In this document: piece after piece, positions 1-7,974 of the stretch
How the letters are laid out: each line of letters opens with the position of its first letter
Position numbering within the stretch: position 1 is the first letter of the stretch
Source of the DNA: an uncultured Alphaproteobacteria bacterium
Lineage (GTDB): Bacteria; Pseudomonadota; Alphaproteobacteria; HIMB59
Direction of reading: 5' to 3'
DNA length: 64,000 nucleotides
Assembly: GCA_902518505.1 (NCBI GenBank)
Contig: CABYGG010000003.1
Coordinates: forward strand, 62,001-126,000
Made by a program: the position numbers and the translations under genes
Notes under the pieces: model-generated
What the model saw: the letters and a program-made list of their open reading frames with translations, nothing else
What the model was told of the DNA's origin: nothing
Database searches by the model: none

Positions 1-263
1 GTTAAAGCCTCAGCATTCTCATTCCAAACATTTACAGAATGAGCCATTAGTCTTCTCATTGCAGGCTGGTAGTAGTTGTTCCTTACAATTCCACATGCAA
101 CACCACTAGCTCCATTTGCAACTTTGGATTTTTCCAAAACGACTACAGAATTATCTTTGAGTTGGCCTTTGCTGGATAATTTTTTACAAAGATGCCATGC
201 GGTGCTCAGACCGTGAATTCCAGCCCCGATTATTAAATAGTCACATTTAGTAGGTAAGCTCAT
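1..263 (-). CDS. FAD-dependent oxidoreductase, DAO family (N-terminal part, cut by window edge)
   Basis: This is the first 87 codons of a minus-strand gene that runs off the left edge. It begins with ATG at 261-263 and has a GGAGG ribosome binding site about 10 nt upstream. The product opens with a Rossmann FAD-binding motif (YLIIGAGIHGLSTAWHL, near residues 9-25) followed by an acidic residue in VVVLEKS. It then has GASGVACGIVRNNYYQ, a style seen in sarcosine-oxidase-beta and dimethylglycine-oxidase-like DAO proteins. An IclR-type palindrome lies about 60 bp upstream (323-341), so it probably belongs to the methylated-amine regulon of this region. The substrate cannot be named from the fragment. 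The family call is solid and the function is open. Confidence 0.8.
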   Translation of the reverse strand, partial: MSLPTKCDYLIIGAGIHGLSTAWHLCKKLSSKGQLKDNSVVVLEKSKVANGASGVACGIVRNNYYQPAMRRLMAHSVNVWNENAEAL

Positions 264-319
264 TATTTTAGTAACCTCCAAGCAATTACATTTTGTCTGC
301 GAGGTATGAAAAAAACACA

Positions 320-344
320 TTTTGTTTCATATTATGAAACAAAA
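320..344. promoter_or_regulatory. IclR-type operator, site A (perfect 25-bp palindrome)
   Basis: Two 12-base arms (320-331 and 333-344) are perfect reverse complements around a single central T. The core, TGTTTCATATTATGAAACA, spans 323-341. It lies upstream of the left-edge FAD oxidoreductase and downstream of the iclR stop. The same core recurs at 1169, 9288 and 18615, always in front of methylated-amine genes. That the neighbouring IclR protein binds it is an inference from this distribution. Confidence 0.75.
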
Positions 345-380
345 TTTTTATAAAAATCTATTATTTATCAACAATAATCG

Positions 381-1151
381 TCAATTGGCAACAATTAGTC
401 GAGAAATTTTAATAGAGGCAGATTGAAGGAGATCAACATAATCATTCATAGTTTTTGGGTTTAAGATATTTTTACTTCCTGATAAAGCGATTCCGGCAAA
501 TGATCTTTTATCTTTGTCTAAAATAGCAACTCCTATTCCATAAGAGTTTTCAAAAGCTTCTCCATGATTAAGCGCATAACCGTTAGTTCTAATTTTGCCA
601 AGTTGTCTTTTTAAATCATTTAAATTTGTAATTGTATTGTTTGTGTGAGGATAAAAATTATAGCTTCGATAAATTGTTGCAATTTCATTTTCAGGTCTGT
701 ACGCAAGCATGACTTTTCCCAAAGCACAGCAATGAGCGTCAAGTCTCATTCTAAAAGTTCTAATAGTTGCATCATCATTGTTGTCAGAAATTTTATCAGA
801 ATGAACTATTTGAGAGCCTTCAAGCATAGCCAAATAGGTAATTAAATTCGTTTTACTGGAGACCTCTTTTAGAATTTCTTTAGAAGTCTCAGAAATTGAC
901 TGAAGATAATCTGAAGTTTCTCCAAATTGAAAAGCTTTATGCCCCATAGTGTATGTATTCGATCCAATATTTTTATGGATATAACCAAGTTGAGATAAAA
1001 CAGACAATAGTCTAAATGTAGTTGTTCTAGATAAAACTGCTTTTCTGGAAATATTTGATGCCTTCAACGGGAAAATTGATTTTGATAAAATTTCAAGTAT
1101 TTTAAAAGATTTTTCCAGAGATTTATTAATATATTTTAAATCTTGTTGCAA
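381..1151 (-). CDS. IclR-family transcriptional regulator
   Basis: The 256-residue protein has the two-domain IclR layout. An N-terminal winged helix (about residues 10-75, with SRKAVLSRTTTFRLLSVLSQ as the recognition-helix region) is followed by a C-terminal effector-binding domain (IRTFRMRLDAHCCALGKVMLAY, GYALNHGEAF, YGIGVAILD and FAGIALSG blocks). The start is TTG at 1151, chosen because TCCTCC at 1157-1162 gives a GGAGGA ribosome site 5 nt away. The gene lies just downstream of mgsC. A copy of the repeated operator is about 18 bp upstream of the start, so autoregulation is likely. I infer that it controls tmm, mgd/mgs and the ABC-tdm operon. The effector is unknown; a methylated amine or TMAO is the natural guess. 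Confidence 0.9.
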   Translation of the reverse strand: MQQDLKYINKSLEKSFKILEILSKSIFPLKASNISRKAVLSRTTTFRLLSVLSQLGYIHKNIGSNTYTMGHKAFQFGETSDYLQSISETSKEILKEVSSKTNLITYLAMLEGSQIVHSDKISDNNDDATIRTFRMRLDAHCCALGKVMLAYRPENEIATIYRSYNFYPHTNNTITNLNDLKRQLGKIRTNGYALNHGEAFENSYGIGVAILDKDKRSFAGIALSGSKNILNPKTMNDYVDLLQSASIKISRLIVAN

Positions 1152-1168
1152 AACTGTCCTCCAATCAA

Positions 1169-1187
1169 TGTTCCACAGAATGAAACA
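1169..1187. promoter_or_regulatory. IclR-type operator, site B
   Basis: TGTTCCACAGAATGAAACA is an imperfect copy of the site A core, with the ATGAAACA half-site intact. It lies 18 bp upstream of the iclR TTG start, in the short gap after mgsC. This position suits autoregulation of iclR. Confidence 0.65.
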
Positions 1188-1221
1188 TTATAGTATAGTT
1201 TAAGTTATTAGCAACTAATGG

Positions 1222-2541
1222 TTAAATCTTACCAGGCACCCAACCGGTTCCCGCTAAAGGAACTCTAGCCATTGCAGCAGCTTCAACTGTTAATGCACAT
1301 AGGTCCTCAGGTTCAAGATTATGTAAATCGTTTTTACCACATGCCCTCGCTATAGTTTGGGCTTCAAGAGTCATAACCTTGAGATAATTAGATAATCTTT
1401 TTCCACCTTTTACTGGATCTAATCTTTTCATTAATTTTGGATCTTGTGTATTTATTCCTGATGGGTCTTTACCTTCATGCCAATCATCGAAAGCACCAGC
1501 TGTTGTTCCAAGTTTTTTGTAATCGCTCTCCCACTTTGGGTCATTATCACCAAGTGCGATTAATGCTGATGAACCAATGGAAACAGCATCAGCACCCAAT
1601 GCCATAGCTTTTGCAACATCCGCACCATTTCTAATTCCACCTGAAATAATTAACTGAACCTTCCTGTGCATATCTAAGTCTAATAAAGCATCTACTGCTG
1701 GCCTGATACATGCCAATGTTGGCTGACCTACGTTTTCGATAAATACCTCTTGTGTAGCTGCAGTACCTCCTTGCATGCCATCAAGCACCACCACATCAGC
1801 ACCGGCTTTTACTGCAAGTGCAGTATCGTAGTAAGGCCTAGATCCTGCAATTTTTACAAATATGGGAACTTTCCAACCTGTTATTTCCCTGAGTTCTAAA
1901 ATTTTAATTTCCAAATCATCTGGTCCAGTCCAATCTGGATGTCTACATGCTGATCTCTGATCAATTCCTTTTGGTAATGTTCTCATCTCGGCAACACGAT
2001 CACTTATCTTTTGACCGAGTAACATACCTCCACCGCCAGGTTTAGCACCTTGACCTATCACAACTTCAATAGCATCTGCTTTTCTTAAATCCTCTGGATT
2101 CATTCCATACCTTGAGGGAAGTAATTGGTAAACCAAATGCTTTGATTGTCCTCTCTCCTCAGGGGTCATGCCTCCATCGCCTGTTGTCGTTGAAGTCCCG
2201 GCAATACTAGCTCCTCTTCCAAGCGCTTCTTTCGCTGGTCCTGAGAGAGCTCCAAAGCTCATTCCAGCAATTGTTATTGGAATATCTAATTCAAGCGGTT
2301 TTTTTGCAAATCTTGTTCCAAGAGTGACGTTAGTACTACACTTTTCTCTGTAGCCTTCTAAAGGGTATCTTGACATTGATGCGCCTAAAAAAAGAAGATC
2401 GTCAAAATGAGGTAATCTTTTTTTTGAACCACCGCCTCTAATGTCATAAATACCTGTTTCTGCAGCTCTTCGAATTTCAGAGTTTGTATAGTCATCAAAT
2501 GTCCAAGATTTTCTGGGTGTAGTTTTAAATTTTTCTGCCAT
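1222..2541 (-). CDS. mgsC: N-methylglutamate synthase subunit C (FMN-binding GltB-like domain)
   Basis: The 439-residue protein matches the FMN/central domain of glutamate synthase as a stand-alone subunit. Visible blocks are ITIAGMSFGALSGPAKEALG near residue 90, GGGGMLLGQKIS, VFVKIAGSR-like strands, GADVVVLDGMQGGTAAT and ISGGIRNGADVAKAMALGADAVSIG (phosphate-binding end of the barrel). In the N-methylglutamate pathway, MgsABC makes N-methylglutamate from the gamma-glutamylmethylamide/glutamate pool, releasing ammonium. It is the last gene of the mgdABCD-mgsABC run and overlaps mgsB by one base (TAATG-type junction). GltB-like proteins of other function exist, but the mgsA, mgsB and mgd neighbours make this assignment strong. 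Confidence 0.9.
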   Translation of the reverse strand: MAEKFKTTPRKSWTFDDYTNSEIRRAAETGIYDIRGGGSKKRLPHFDDLLFLGASMSRYPLEGYREKCSTNVTLGTRFAKKPLELDIPITIAGMSFGALSGPAKEALGRGASIAGTSTTTGDGGMTPEERGQSKHLVYQLLPSRYGMNPEDLRKADAIEVVIGQGAKPGGGGMLLGQKISDRVAEMRTLPKGIDQRSACRHPDWTGPDDLEIKILELREITGWKVPIFVKIAGSRPYYDTALAVKAGADVVVLDGMQGGTAATQEVFIENVGQPTLACIRPAVDALLDLDMHRKVQLIISGGIRNGADVAKAMALGADAVSIGSSALIALGDNDPKWESDYKKLGTTAGAFDDWHEGKDPSGINTQDPKLMKRLDPVKGGKRLSNYLKVMTLEAQTIARACGKNDLHNLEPEDLCALTVEAAAMARVPLAGTGWVPGKI

Positions 2542-3224
2542 TAGTACTCCGATACATTATCTATATTAAAATTATAAAGTTTTCTTGCTGAACCATACAT
2601 TTTGAAGTTTTTAATCTCACTTTCATTTATACTTGCTTTTTTTAAAAGAGATCTCAAAATATTTTGATCTTTTTTATTCATTTTTTTCTCTTCGCAGTCA
2701 GCACCGAGTGATTTCACCTTACCCTTAATAAAAATATTTGCTTCATAGATACTGTCTCCCAGAGCGTCTCCAGCATCTCCACATATAACTAAGTTTCCAG
2801 ATTGAGCCATAAATGCAGACATATGTCCTACCGATCCTTTAACTATAATATCTATTCCTTTCATTGAAATCCCACAACGTGAACTAGTATCACCATCAAT
2901 GATCAAAGTTCCACCATGTGCTGTAGCACCGGCTGATTGGGATGCATTGCCCTTAACATGAACAGTTCCAGACATCATATTTTCGGCAACACCTGTGCCC
3001 ACATTTCCATTTACAATGATATTTGCATTCATGTTCATACCAGCACAATAGTATCCTGTGTGACCATCAATAGTGACTTCAATCTCGTCTTTTAATCCAG
3101 CACAAATAGCGTGATTTCCATCTGGATTTGAAATTTTAAAAATCTTTTTATTTGATTTTCTATCTATACTTTGAAGAGTTTCATTAACTTTCCTCAATGA
3201 CTCTTTTTTTAAATTTAAATTCAT
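2541..3224 (-). CDS. mgsB: N-methylglutamate synthase subunit B (GXGXG beta-helix domain)
   Basis: The 227-residue protein corresponds to the C-terminal GXGXG domain of glutamate synthase. Repeating short strands with Gly and Asn turns run through residues 50-165 (HTGYYCAGMNMNANIIVNG, GTVHVKGNASQSAGATAHG, GTLIIDGDTSSRCG, GNLVICGDAGDALG), as in a right-handed beta-helix. It is the structural partner of MgsA and MgsC. Its start overlaps the mgsA stop and its stop overlaps the mgsC start, so the three subunits are translationally coupled. The lysine-rich C-terminus (about 175-215) is less conserved in appearance. Confidence 0.88.
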   Translation of the reverse strand: MNLNLKKESLRKVNETLQSIDRKSNKKIFKISNPDGNHAICAGLKDEIEVTIDGHTGYYCAGMNMNANIIVNGNVGTGVAENMMSGTVHVKGNASQSAGATAHGGTLIIDGDTSSRCGISMKGIDIIVKGSVGHMSAFMAQSGNLVICGDAGDALGDSIYEANIFIKGKVKSLGADCEEKKMNKKDQNILRSLLKKASINESEIKNFKMYGSARKLYNFNIDNVSEY

Positions 3225-4105
3225 TATTTGCCCCAGCTATATACTTTTCCGGGCTCTGGTTCAAAAATTTTTGCTGAATTTATATTTGGTAAATGTGCCA
3301 TTGCTTGAAACTCTGAGGCAATAGCAACATAATCCTTTGTTTCTGCAACAACTGCGGGCTTACAAGCAATCTCATCTCTAACAATTGCCATGCCATTTTT
3401 GGTTCCAGAAATAAATGTGTAAAAACCATCGAGGTCCTTCAGTCCATCCAAAAGTGTTTCTTTTAGTGATTTTTTGTCAGATAATCCGTTTGAAATATAA
3501 CCTGCAGCGACTTCCGTATCATTCATGGACTTTATTTCAATCCCTTTTTTCTGAAGCGATCTTCTTAAATTGTTATGATTTGACAAGGATCCGTTATGTA
3601 CAAGACATTCATCCTCACCTGTGGAATATGGATGAGAGCCATCTGTCGTGATTGCACTTTCTGTTGCCATCCTTGTATGCCCAATAGCATGTGAGCCAGA
3701 AAACTTCTCTAGTGAAAAATTTTTAACAACATCCTTTGGATTTCCCACTTGTTTAAATATTTCTATGCAACTACCATAACCAACTAAACTTAATTCTTCA
3801 TGATTTTTTAAAATTTCTATAAATTTCTTAGGCTTCATTGCTGTTTCAATTATTAAATGATCTGAAATAGATTTTACTTTGATATCTTTTATATGCCTAG
3901 ATAGTTTTTTTGAAATTTCTTTTACCTGATCAGTATTAGAGCAGACTGAATATTTATATTTCTTTTTTTTCTCAGATGAGTATATCGCAAAACCTGCACT
4001 ATCAGGACCACGCGTAGCCATACTATTCATCATCCCAGTGAGAAATTTACCTAATTGTGAATTGTATTTTTTATTTTTTAAATATATTCCAACTATACCA
4101 CACAT
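3224..4105 (-). CDS. mgsA: N-methylglutamate synthase subunit A (class II glutamine amidotransferase)
   Basis: The 293-residue protein starts MCGIVGIYLK, giving the N-terminal nucleophile Cys2 of class II (Ntn) amidotransferases after methionine removal. RGPDSAGFAIYS, the GHTRMATESAITTDGSHPY block (near residues 140-165) and LVHNGSLSNHNNLR form the glutamine-binding pocket. It is shorter than GltB or PurF and lacks the synthase or PRTase domains, as expected for MgsA. It sits 5 bp after mgdD and overlaps mgsB. The Cys2 and operon context make it likely to release or transfer the amide group used in N-methylglutamate formation. Confidence 0.88.
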   Translation of the reverse strand: MCGIVGIYLKNKKYNSQLGKFLTGMMNSMATRGPDSAGFAIYSSEKKKKYKYSVCSNTDQVKEISKKLSRHIKDIKVKSISDHLIIETAMKPKKFIEILKNHEELSLVGYGSCIEIFKQVGNPKDVVKNFSLEKFSGSHAIGHTRMATESAITTDGSHPYSTGEDECLVHNGSLSNHNNLRRSLQKKGIEIKSMNDTEVAAGYISNGLSDKKSLKETLLDGLKDLDGFYTFISGTKNGMAIVRDEIACKPAVVAETKDYVAIASEFQAMAHLPNINSAKIFEPEPGKVYSWGK

Positions 4106-4110
4106 TAAAA

Positions 4111-4707
4111 TTAAATACCCTCATACCCATACTCTAATGACGAGTCAGTAATGCTATGGTAAAAAGAACCACCAAAACTTCTTAATGCATAAAGGTTAAA
4201 ACAAAACGGTTGGTCGTCTAAATAGTCGATCAATATGTTAATGCCGTTATATGTAGTGTTCACGCAATTATTTGGTTTAAACATATTTTCATTAAAATTT
4301 ATTGGAGAACCTTTTTTTAAAACATTTTTTGCATTTGCGCCTGATATTTGTAATACAGCTCTTGATTGTGAAATATCTGTAATAGCAAAATCCTGATCTC
4401 TAATCGATTTGTAAATTTCGTCTTTCAAGTCAATTTTTTTTGAGATAATTAACCAGGTATCAGGACCGGTCCACAATACTCTTGTTTCTTGGTTGTGAGA
4501 AACTTTTAGGCTTTCTGTCGGTAAATTAAGTTGATTTATGGTAACTTTTTCAATCTCAATTGAGCTTTTTTTAAATTTAGCAATTTGGAAAATACTTAGG
4601 TCTTTTATTTCCGAAATTTTTAATAGGTTTTCTTTATTCTCATGGTCGCCAAACAAGCCGAGCTTATGATCAAAATGAAGTGGTGATAGATTTTGAGCTT
4701 GTTCCAT
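4111..4707 (-). CDS. mgdD: N-methylglutamate dehydrogenase subunit D (sarcosine oxidase gamma-like)
   Basis: The 198-residue protein resembles SoxG, the small gamma subunit of heterotetrameric sarcosine oxidase. It shows VLWTGPDTWLIIS near residues 75-90 and ITDISQSRAVLQISGANAKNVLKKGSPIN around residues 110-140, plus a C-terminal FNLYALRSFGGSFYHS stretch. Such subunits have the GcvT-type fold and stabilise the alpha subunit. It overlaps mgdC by one base and precedes mgsA. The pairing with mgsABC favours N-methylglutamate over sarcosine as substrate of the complex. Confidence 0.85.
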   Translation of the reverse strand: MEQAQNLSPLHFDHKLGLFGDHENKENLLKISEIKDLSIFQIAKFKKSSIEIEKVTINQLNLPTESLKVSHNQETRVLWTGPDTWLIISKKIDLKDEIYKSIRDQDFAITDISQSRAVLQISGANAKNVLKKGSPINFNENMFKPNNCVNTTYNGINILIDYLDDQPFCFNLYALRSFGGSFYHSITDSSLEYGYEGI

Positions 4708-7706
4708 TACGATCTCACCCTTGTGCCTTCGGGGTCAACATAGTGTGAGGATACTACCTCAACAGGAATTGAAATATCTTTTAAAGGAGAGACAGCATAT
4801 AGATTTTTACCAATTTTATTTTTACCATCTTTTATTATGGCTATGGAAAAGGGATTATTATATTCAACACTCCAACAAGAAGATGAAACATGTCCAAGTT
4901 TAGGTATTGGGGCAACAGCACTGTTATCTTCTATAATATGTGAACCCTCTGGGATCTTTGTTTTTTTGTCTAGTGGAACAAGTCCAACAATAGTTTGTCT
5001 ATCCGACTCAGTGAATGCGTCTTTAGATAAAGATCTTTTACCTATGAAATCTTTTTTCTGACTCACCATACTATTCAGTCCAACATCAAAAGGAATAGTG
5101 CGTCCGTCTAATTCTGCTCCTGCAACATGACCCATTTCTATTCTTAAGGTTGACAGAGCCTCTGTTCCGTATGGTTGAATGTCAAATGACTGACCTTCTT
5201 CCATGATCTTCTTCCAAATATAAAGACCATAGTTTGACTCGACATTTACCTCATAAGCTAGTTCGCCAGAAAAAGAAATTCTATAAATTCTAGCTTTGAT
5301 ACCGTCTATTGAAGAGTCAACAAGACCCATGAATGGTAAACCCTCATTTGACATATCTACATCAGGAAATAATTTTGATAAAAGATCTCTAGATTTTGGA
5401 CCTGCCACTGCTATACCAGACCACTGTTCAGTAGTTGATAAGACATTTACATCTAAATCTGGCCATACAACTTGTAAATAATACTCTAAGTGCGATAAAA
5501 CATTTGCAGCTTGGGCAGTAGTGGTAGTCATATGAAAATGATTTTCAGATAATCGAGACGTTGTTCCATCATCAAAAACCATGCCATCTTCCCTTAGCAT
5601 TACACCATATCTAGCTTTTCCAACGGGTAGTTTCAGCCATGCATTTGTATAAACTCTGTTTAAGAATTCTGGTGCATCCGGACCTTTAATATCAATCTTA
5701 CCAAGTGTCGTAACATCACAAATTCCAACGTTTTTTCTTACATTTGCAGCTTCCCTATTAACAGCACTGTTCATGTCCTCAGAACCCCTTGGGTAGTATC
5801 TGGGTCTTTGCCATAAACCTGCCGCTACAAAAACAGCATTATTTTCCTCATGCCATGTATGAATGGGAGATTTTCTTGTAGGTAAATAGTGATTACCAAC
5901 TTCTCTACCCACGATAGCTCCAATTGTTACAGGAGTGTATGGTGGTCTAAATGTAGTATGACCAACTTCTGGAACAATCTTTTTTTCAATTTTAGATACA
6001 TATTGCAAACCATTTAAATTACTTGTCTTGCCTTGATCGCCAGCCATCCCAAGAGTTGTATATCTTTTGACGTGCTCAATTGATCTGAAGCCTTCTCTAA
6101 TTGCTAGCTCTACATCAGAAACTGCAACGTCATTTTGAAAGTCGATAAAGCGTTTTGGTTTTTTTCCAGATGGTAAAGGCATACACCAGAGCTTTTCATG
6201 TTTTTCATAGCTAGGTTCATTTGAGTTAGGACTATTTGTAGGATTATTTTGATCTGTGAATTTGTTTGATAAATCAAAGCCCACTTGAAAACCTTCAGCT
6301 AGAGATTGATTTAAGGTGAAAGAACCATTAGCTGCTCCAATTGCTGTTTCTTTTTGTCTTTTTTTATCCGGTACGAACGCATCAATATCATCATTAAACT
6401 TTAATTTATTTCCAGCTTGGGAAGATAAATGAACCGTTGGTGTCCAGCCTCCGGACATACAAATGCAATCACACTCTACTGTTTCTTCTGAAATAAAAGA
6501 CTCTTTTGAAGAGTCAAGCTTGCCGATGATAGCAGAATTTATCTTCAAATGTCCTTTAGTGTCTGCGATCCCTGAATTAAATTTTATAGAAATACCCTTT
6601 TGCTGAACTTCCTTGACTAATTCACCGTTTGAGCTGTCTCGAGTGTCTACAATGATTGGTTCAATATCATTTTTAATAAACTCAAGGGCAGTTGAATATG
6701 CTGTATCATTATTGGTAAATATAATTGGTTTCTTACCAACTAATGTTTCATAAACCTTCATATACTCTTTTGCTGCTGAGGCTAATACAATTCCTGGTCT
6801 ATCATTATTTCCAAAAGATATTGGTCTTTCAATAGAACCAGTTGAAACTATTACTTCTCCAGCTCTAATATAATGTAGTCTTTGTCTTGGTGTGTATTTT
6901 GAGGGATTTTCAATATGATCGCTAACTCTCTCAATCATTACGGTCATATTGTGGTCATAGTATCCGAAGACTTGTGACCTTTTTTTTAATATTACATTTG
7001 GCATACTTTTTAGTTGGGAAATGGTATCACTAGCCCACTCTTTTCCTGACATGTTACCAATCGTAACTTCGTCAGTTAGAAGAGAGCCGCCAAAATTAGG
7101 CTTGTCTTCTGCTAATATAACCCTTGCCCCATTTTTAGCAGCAGCCAGTGCGCTTGCGAGGCCTGATGGGCCAGAGCCAACAACTAGTACATCGCAGTGT
7201 TCATAATTATGTTCGTACCTATCTGGGTCAGGTAACAGTGGTGCTTTACCCATACCAGCAGCTTTTCTTATAAATGGTTCATAGATTTTCATCCAAAAAC
7301 TTTTTGGCCACATAAAAGTTTTGTAATAGAAACCTGCAGGAAAAAAACGATTTAAGACATTATTGATTTCTCCAATATCAAATTGAACTGAAGGCCAACA
7401 ATTTTGACTTTTAGCTTTTAATCCCTCAACTAATTCAACTTCGGTTGCAATGATATTAGGTTCAGATTTATTACCATCATGCAATTGTACCATTGCATTT
7501 GGTTCTTCAACACCAACTCCCAAAAAACCGCGAGGTCGATGATACTTAAAACTTCTTCCAACTAAATGAACACCATTTGCAATTAAAGCAGATGCAAGAG
7601 TGTCTCCTTCATAGCCATGATAAATAGTACCATTAAAAGTAAAATTAATTTTTTTATCCTTATTAATAAGTCCAGTTGAGTTAGTTGTTCTAAAACTGTT
7701 AGACAT
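4707..7706 (-). CDS. mgdC: N-methylglutamate dehydrogenase subunit C (sarcosine oxidase alpha-like)
   Basis: This 999-residue protein has the usual SoxA length and domain order. An N-terminal ferredoxin-like segment comes first (YEGDTLASALIANGVHLVGRSFKYHRPRG, residues ~33-62). Next is an NAD/FAD Rossmann domain (CDVLVVGSGPSGLASALAAAKNGARVILAED, near 170-200) with a second nucleotide motif around 310-330. A C-terminal GcvT/tetrahydrofolate domain begins around residue 600 (AANVRKNVGICDVTTLGKIDIKGPDA) and continues through GYEVNV-like ISFSGELAYEVNVES, near residue 800. The methyl group oxidised by the complex would be passed to THF as methylene-THF. The gene overlaps mgdB by 8 bp. Confidence 0.9.
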   Translation of the reverse strand: MSNSFRTTNSTGLINKDKKINFTFNGTIYHGYEGDTLASALIANGVHLVGRSFKYHRPRGFLGVGVEEPNAMVQLHDGNKSEPNIIATEVELVEGLKAKSQNCWPSVQFDIGEINNVLNRFFPAGFYYKTFMWPKSFWMKIYEPFIRKAAGMGKAPLLPDPDRYEHNYEHCDVLVVGSGPSGLASALAAAKNGARVILAEDKPNFGGSLLTDEVTIGNMSGKEWASDTISQLKSMPNVILKKRSQVFGYYDHNMTVMIERVSDHIENPSKYTPRQRLHYIRAGEVIVSTGSIERPISFGNNDRPGIVLASAAKEYMKVYETLVGKKPIIFTNNDTAYSTALEFIKNDIEPIIVDTRDSSNGELVKEVQQKGISIKFNSGIADTKGHLKINSAIIGKLDSSKESFISEETVECDCICMSGGWTPTVHLSSQAGNKLKFNDDIDAFVPDKKRQKETAIGAANGSFTLNQSLAEGFQVGFDLSNKFTDQNNPTNSPNSNEPSYEKHEKLWCMPLPSGKKPKRFIDFQNDVAVSDVELAIREGFRSIEHVKRYTTLGMAGDQGKTSNLNGLQYVSKIEKKIVPEVGHTTFRPPYTPVTIGAIVGREVGNHYLPTRKSPIHTWHEENNAVFVAAGLWQRPRYYPRGSEDMNSAVNREAANVRKNVGICDVTTLGKIDIKGPDAPEFLNRVYTNAWLKLPVGKARYGVMLREDGMVFDDGTTSRLSENHFHMTTTTAQAANVLSHLEYYLQVVWPDLDVNVLSTTEQWSGIAVAGPKSRDLLSKLFPDVDMSNEGLPFMGLVDSSIDGIKARIYRISFSGELAYEVNVESNYGLYIWKKIMEEGQSFDIQPYGTEALSTLRIEMGHVAGAELDGRTIPFDVGLNSMVSQKKDFIGKRSLSKDAFTESDRQTIVGLVPLDKKTKIPEGSHIIEDNSAVAPIPKLGHVSSSCWSVEYNNPFSIAIIKDGKNKIGKNLYAVSPLKDISIPVEVVSSHYVDPEGTRVRS

Positions 7707-7971
7707 TAAAGTCCTCGTTCATTTTACAAGTGTCAAAAATTTCATGTGTAGCAGTGTCTCTTGAGACTTTAAACCATTGTCTACATCCAGAAACATGATG
7801 CCATAGTTCTGAGTGTTTTCCTCTTGGGTTATCTCTGTAGTAAACAAAATTATCCCAATCCTCGGTTGAAATTTCATCTCCTAGTTGAGGTCTTTTTATA
7901 GTGGCGTCTCCGCCATAAGAAAATTCATTTTGTGAGCGCTTGCCACAGTATGGGCATTTTATTTCTAACAT
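7699..7971 (-). CDS. mgdB: N-methylglutamate dehydrogenase subunit B (sarcosine oxidase delta-like)
   Basis: The 90-residue protein opens MLEIKCPYCGKRSQNEFSYGG and ends with HHVSGCRQWFKVSRDT and a final Cys, which is the zinc-binding pattern and length of SoxD. It is a structural subunit of the heterotetramer. It lies 3 bp after mgdA and overlaps mgdC, so it is part of the coupled mgdABCD unit. Confidence 0.9.
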   Translation of the reverse strand: MLEIKCPYCGKRSQNEFSYGGDATIKRPQLGDEISTEDWDNFVYYRDNPRGKHSELWHHVSGCRQWFKVSRDTATHEIFDTCKMNEDFNV

Positions 7972-7974
7972 CTA

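Noticed and set aside
645-845. Plus-strand frames opposite iclR and many other short frames opposite large genes
   Set aside because: They lie opposite well-supported genes, have low-complexity sequence and show no family features.
4880-4895. ATGAAACATG matching the IclR half-site inside mgdC
   Set aside because: It is inside coding sequence and lacks a matching left half.
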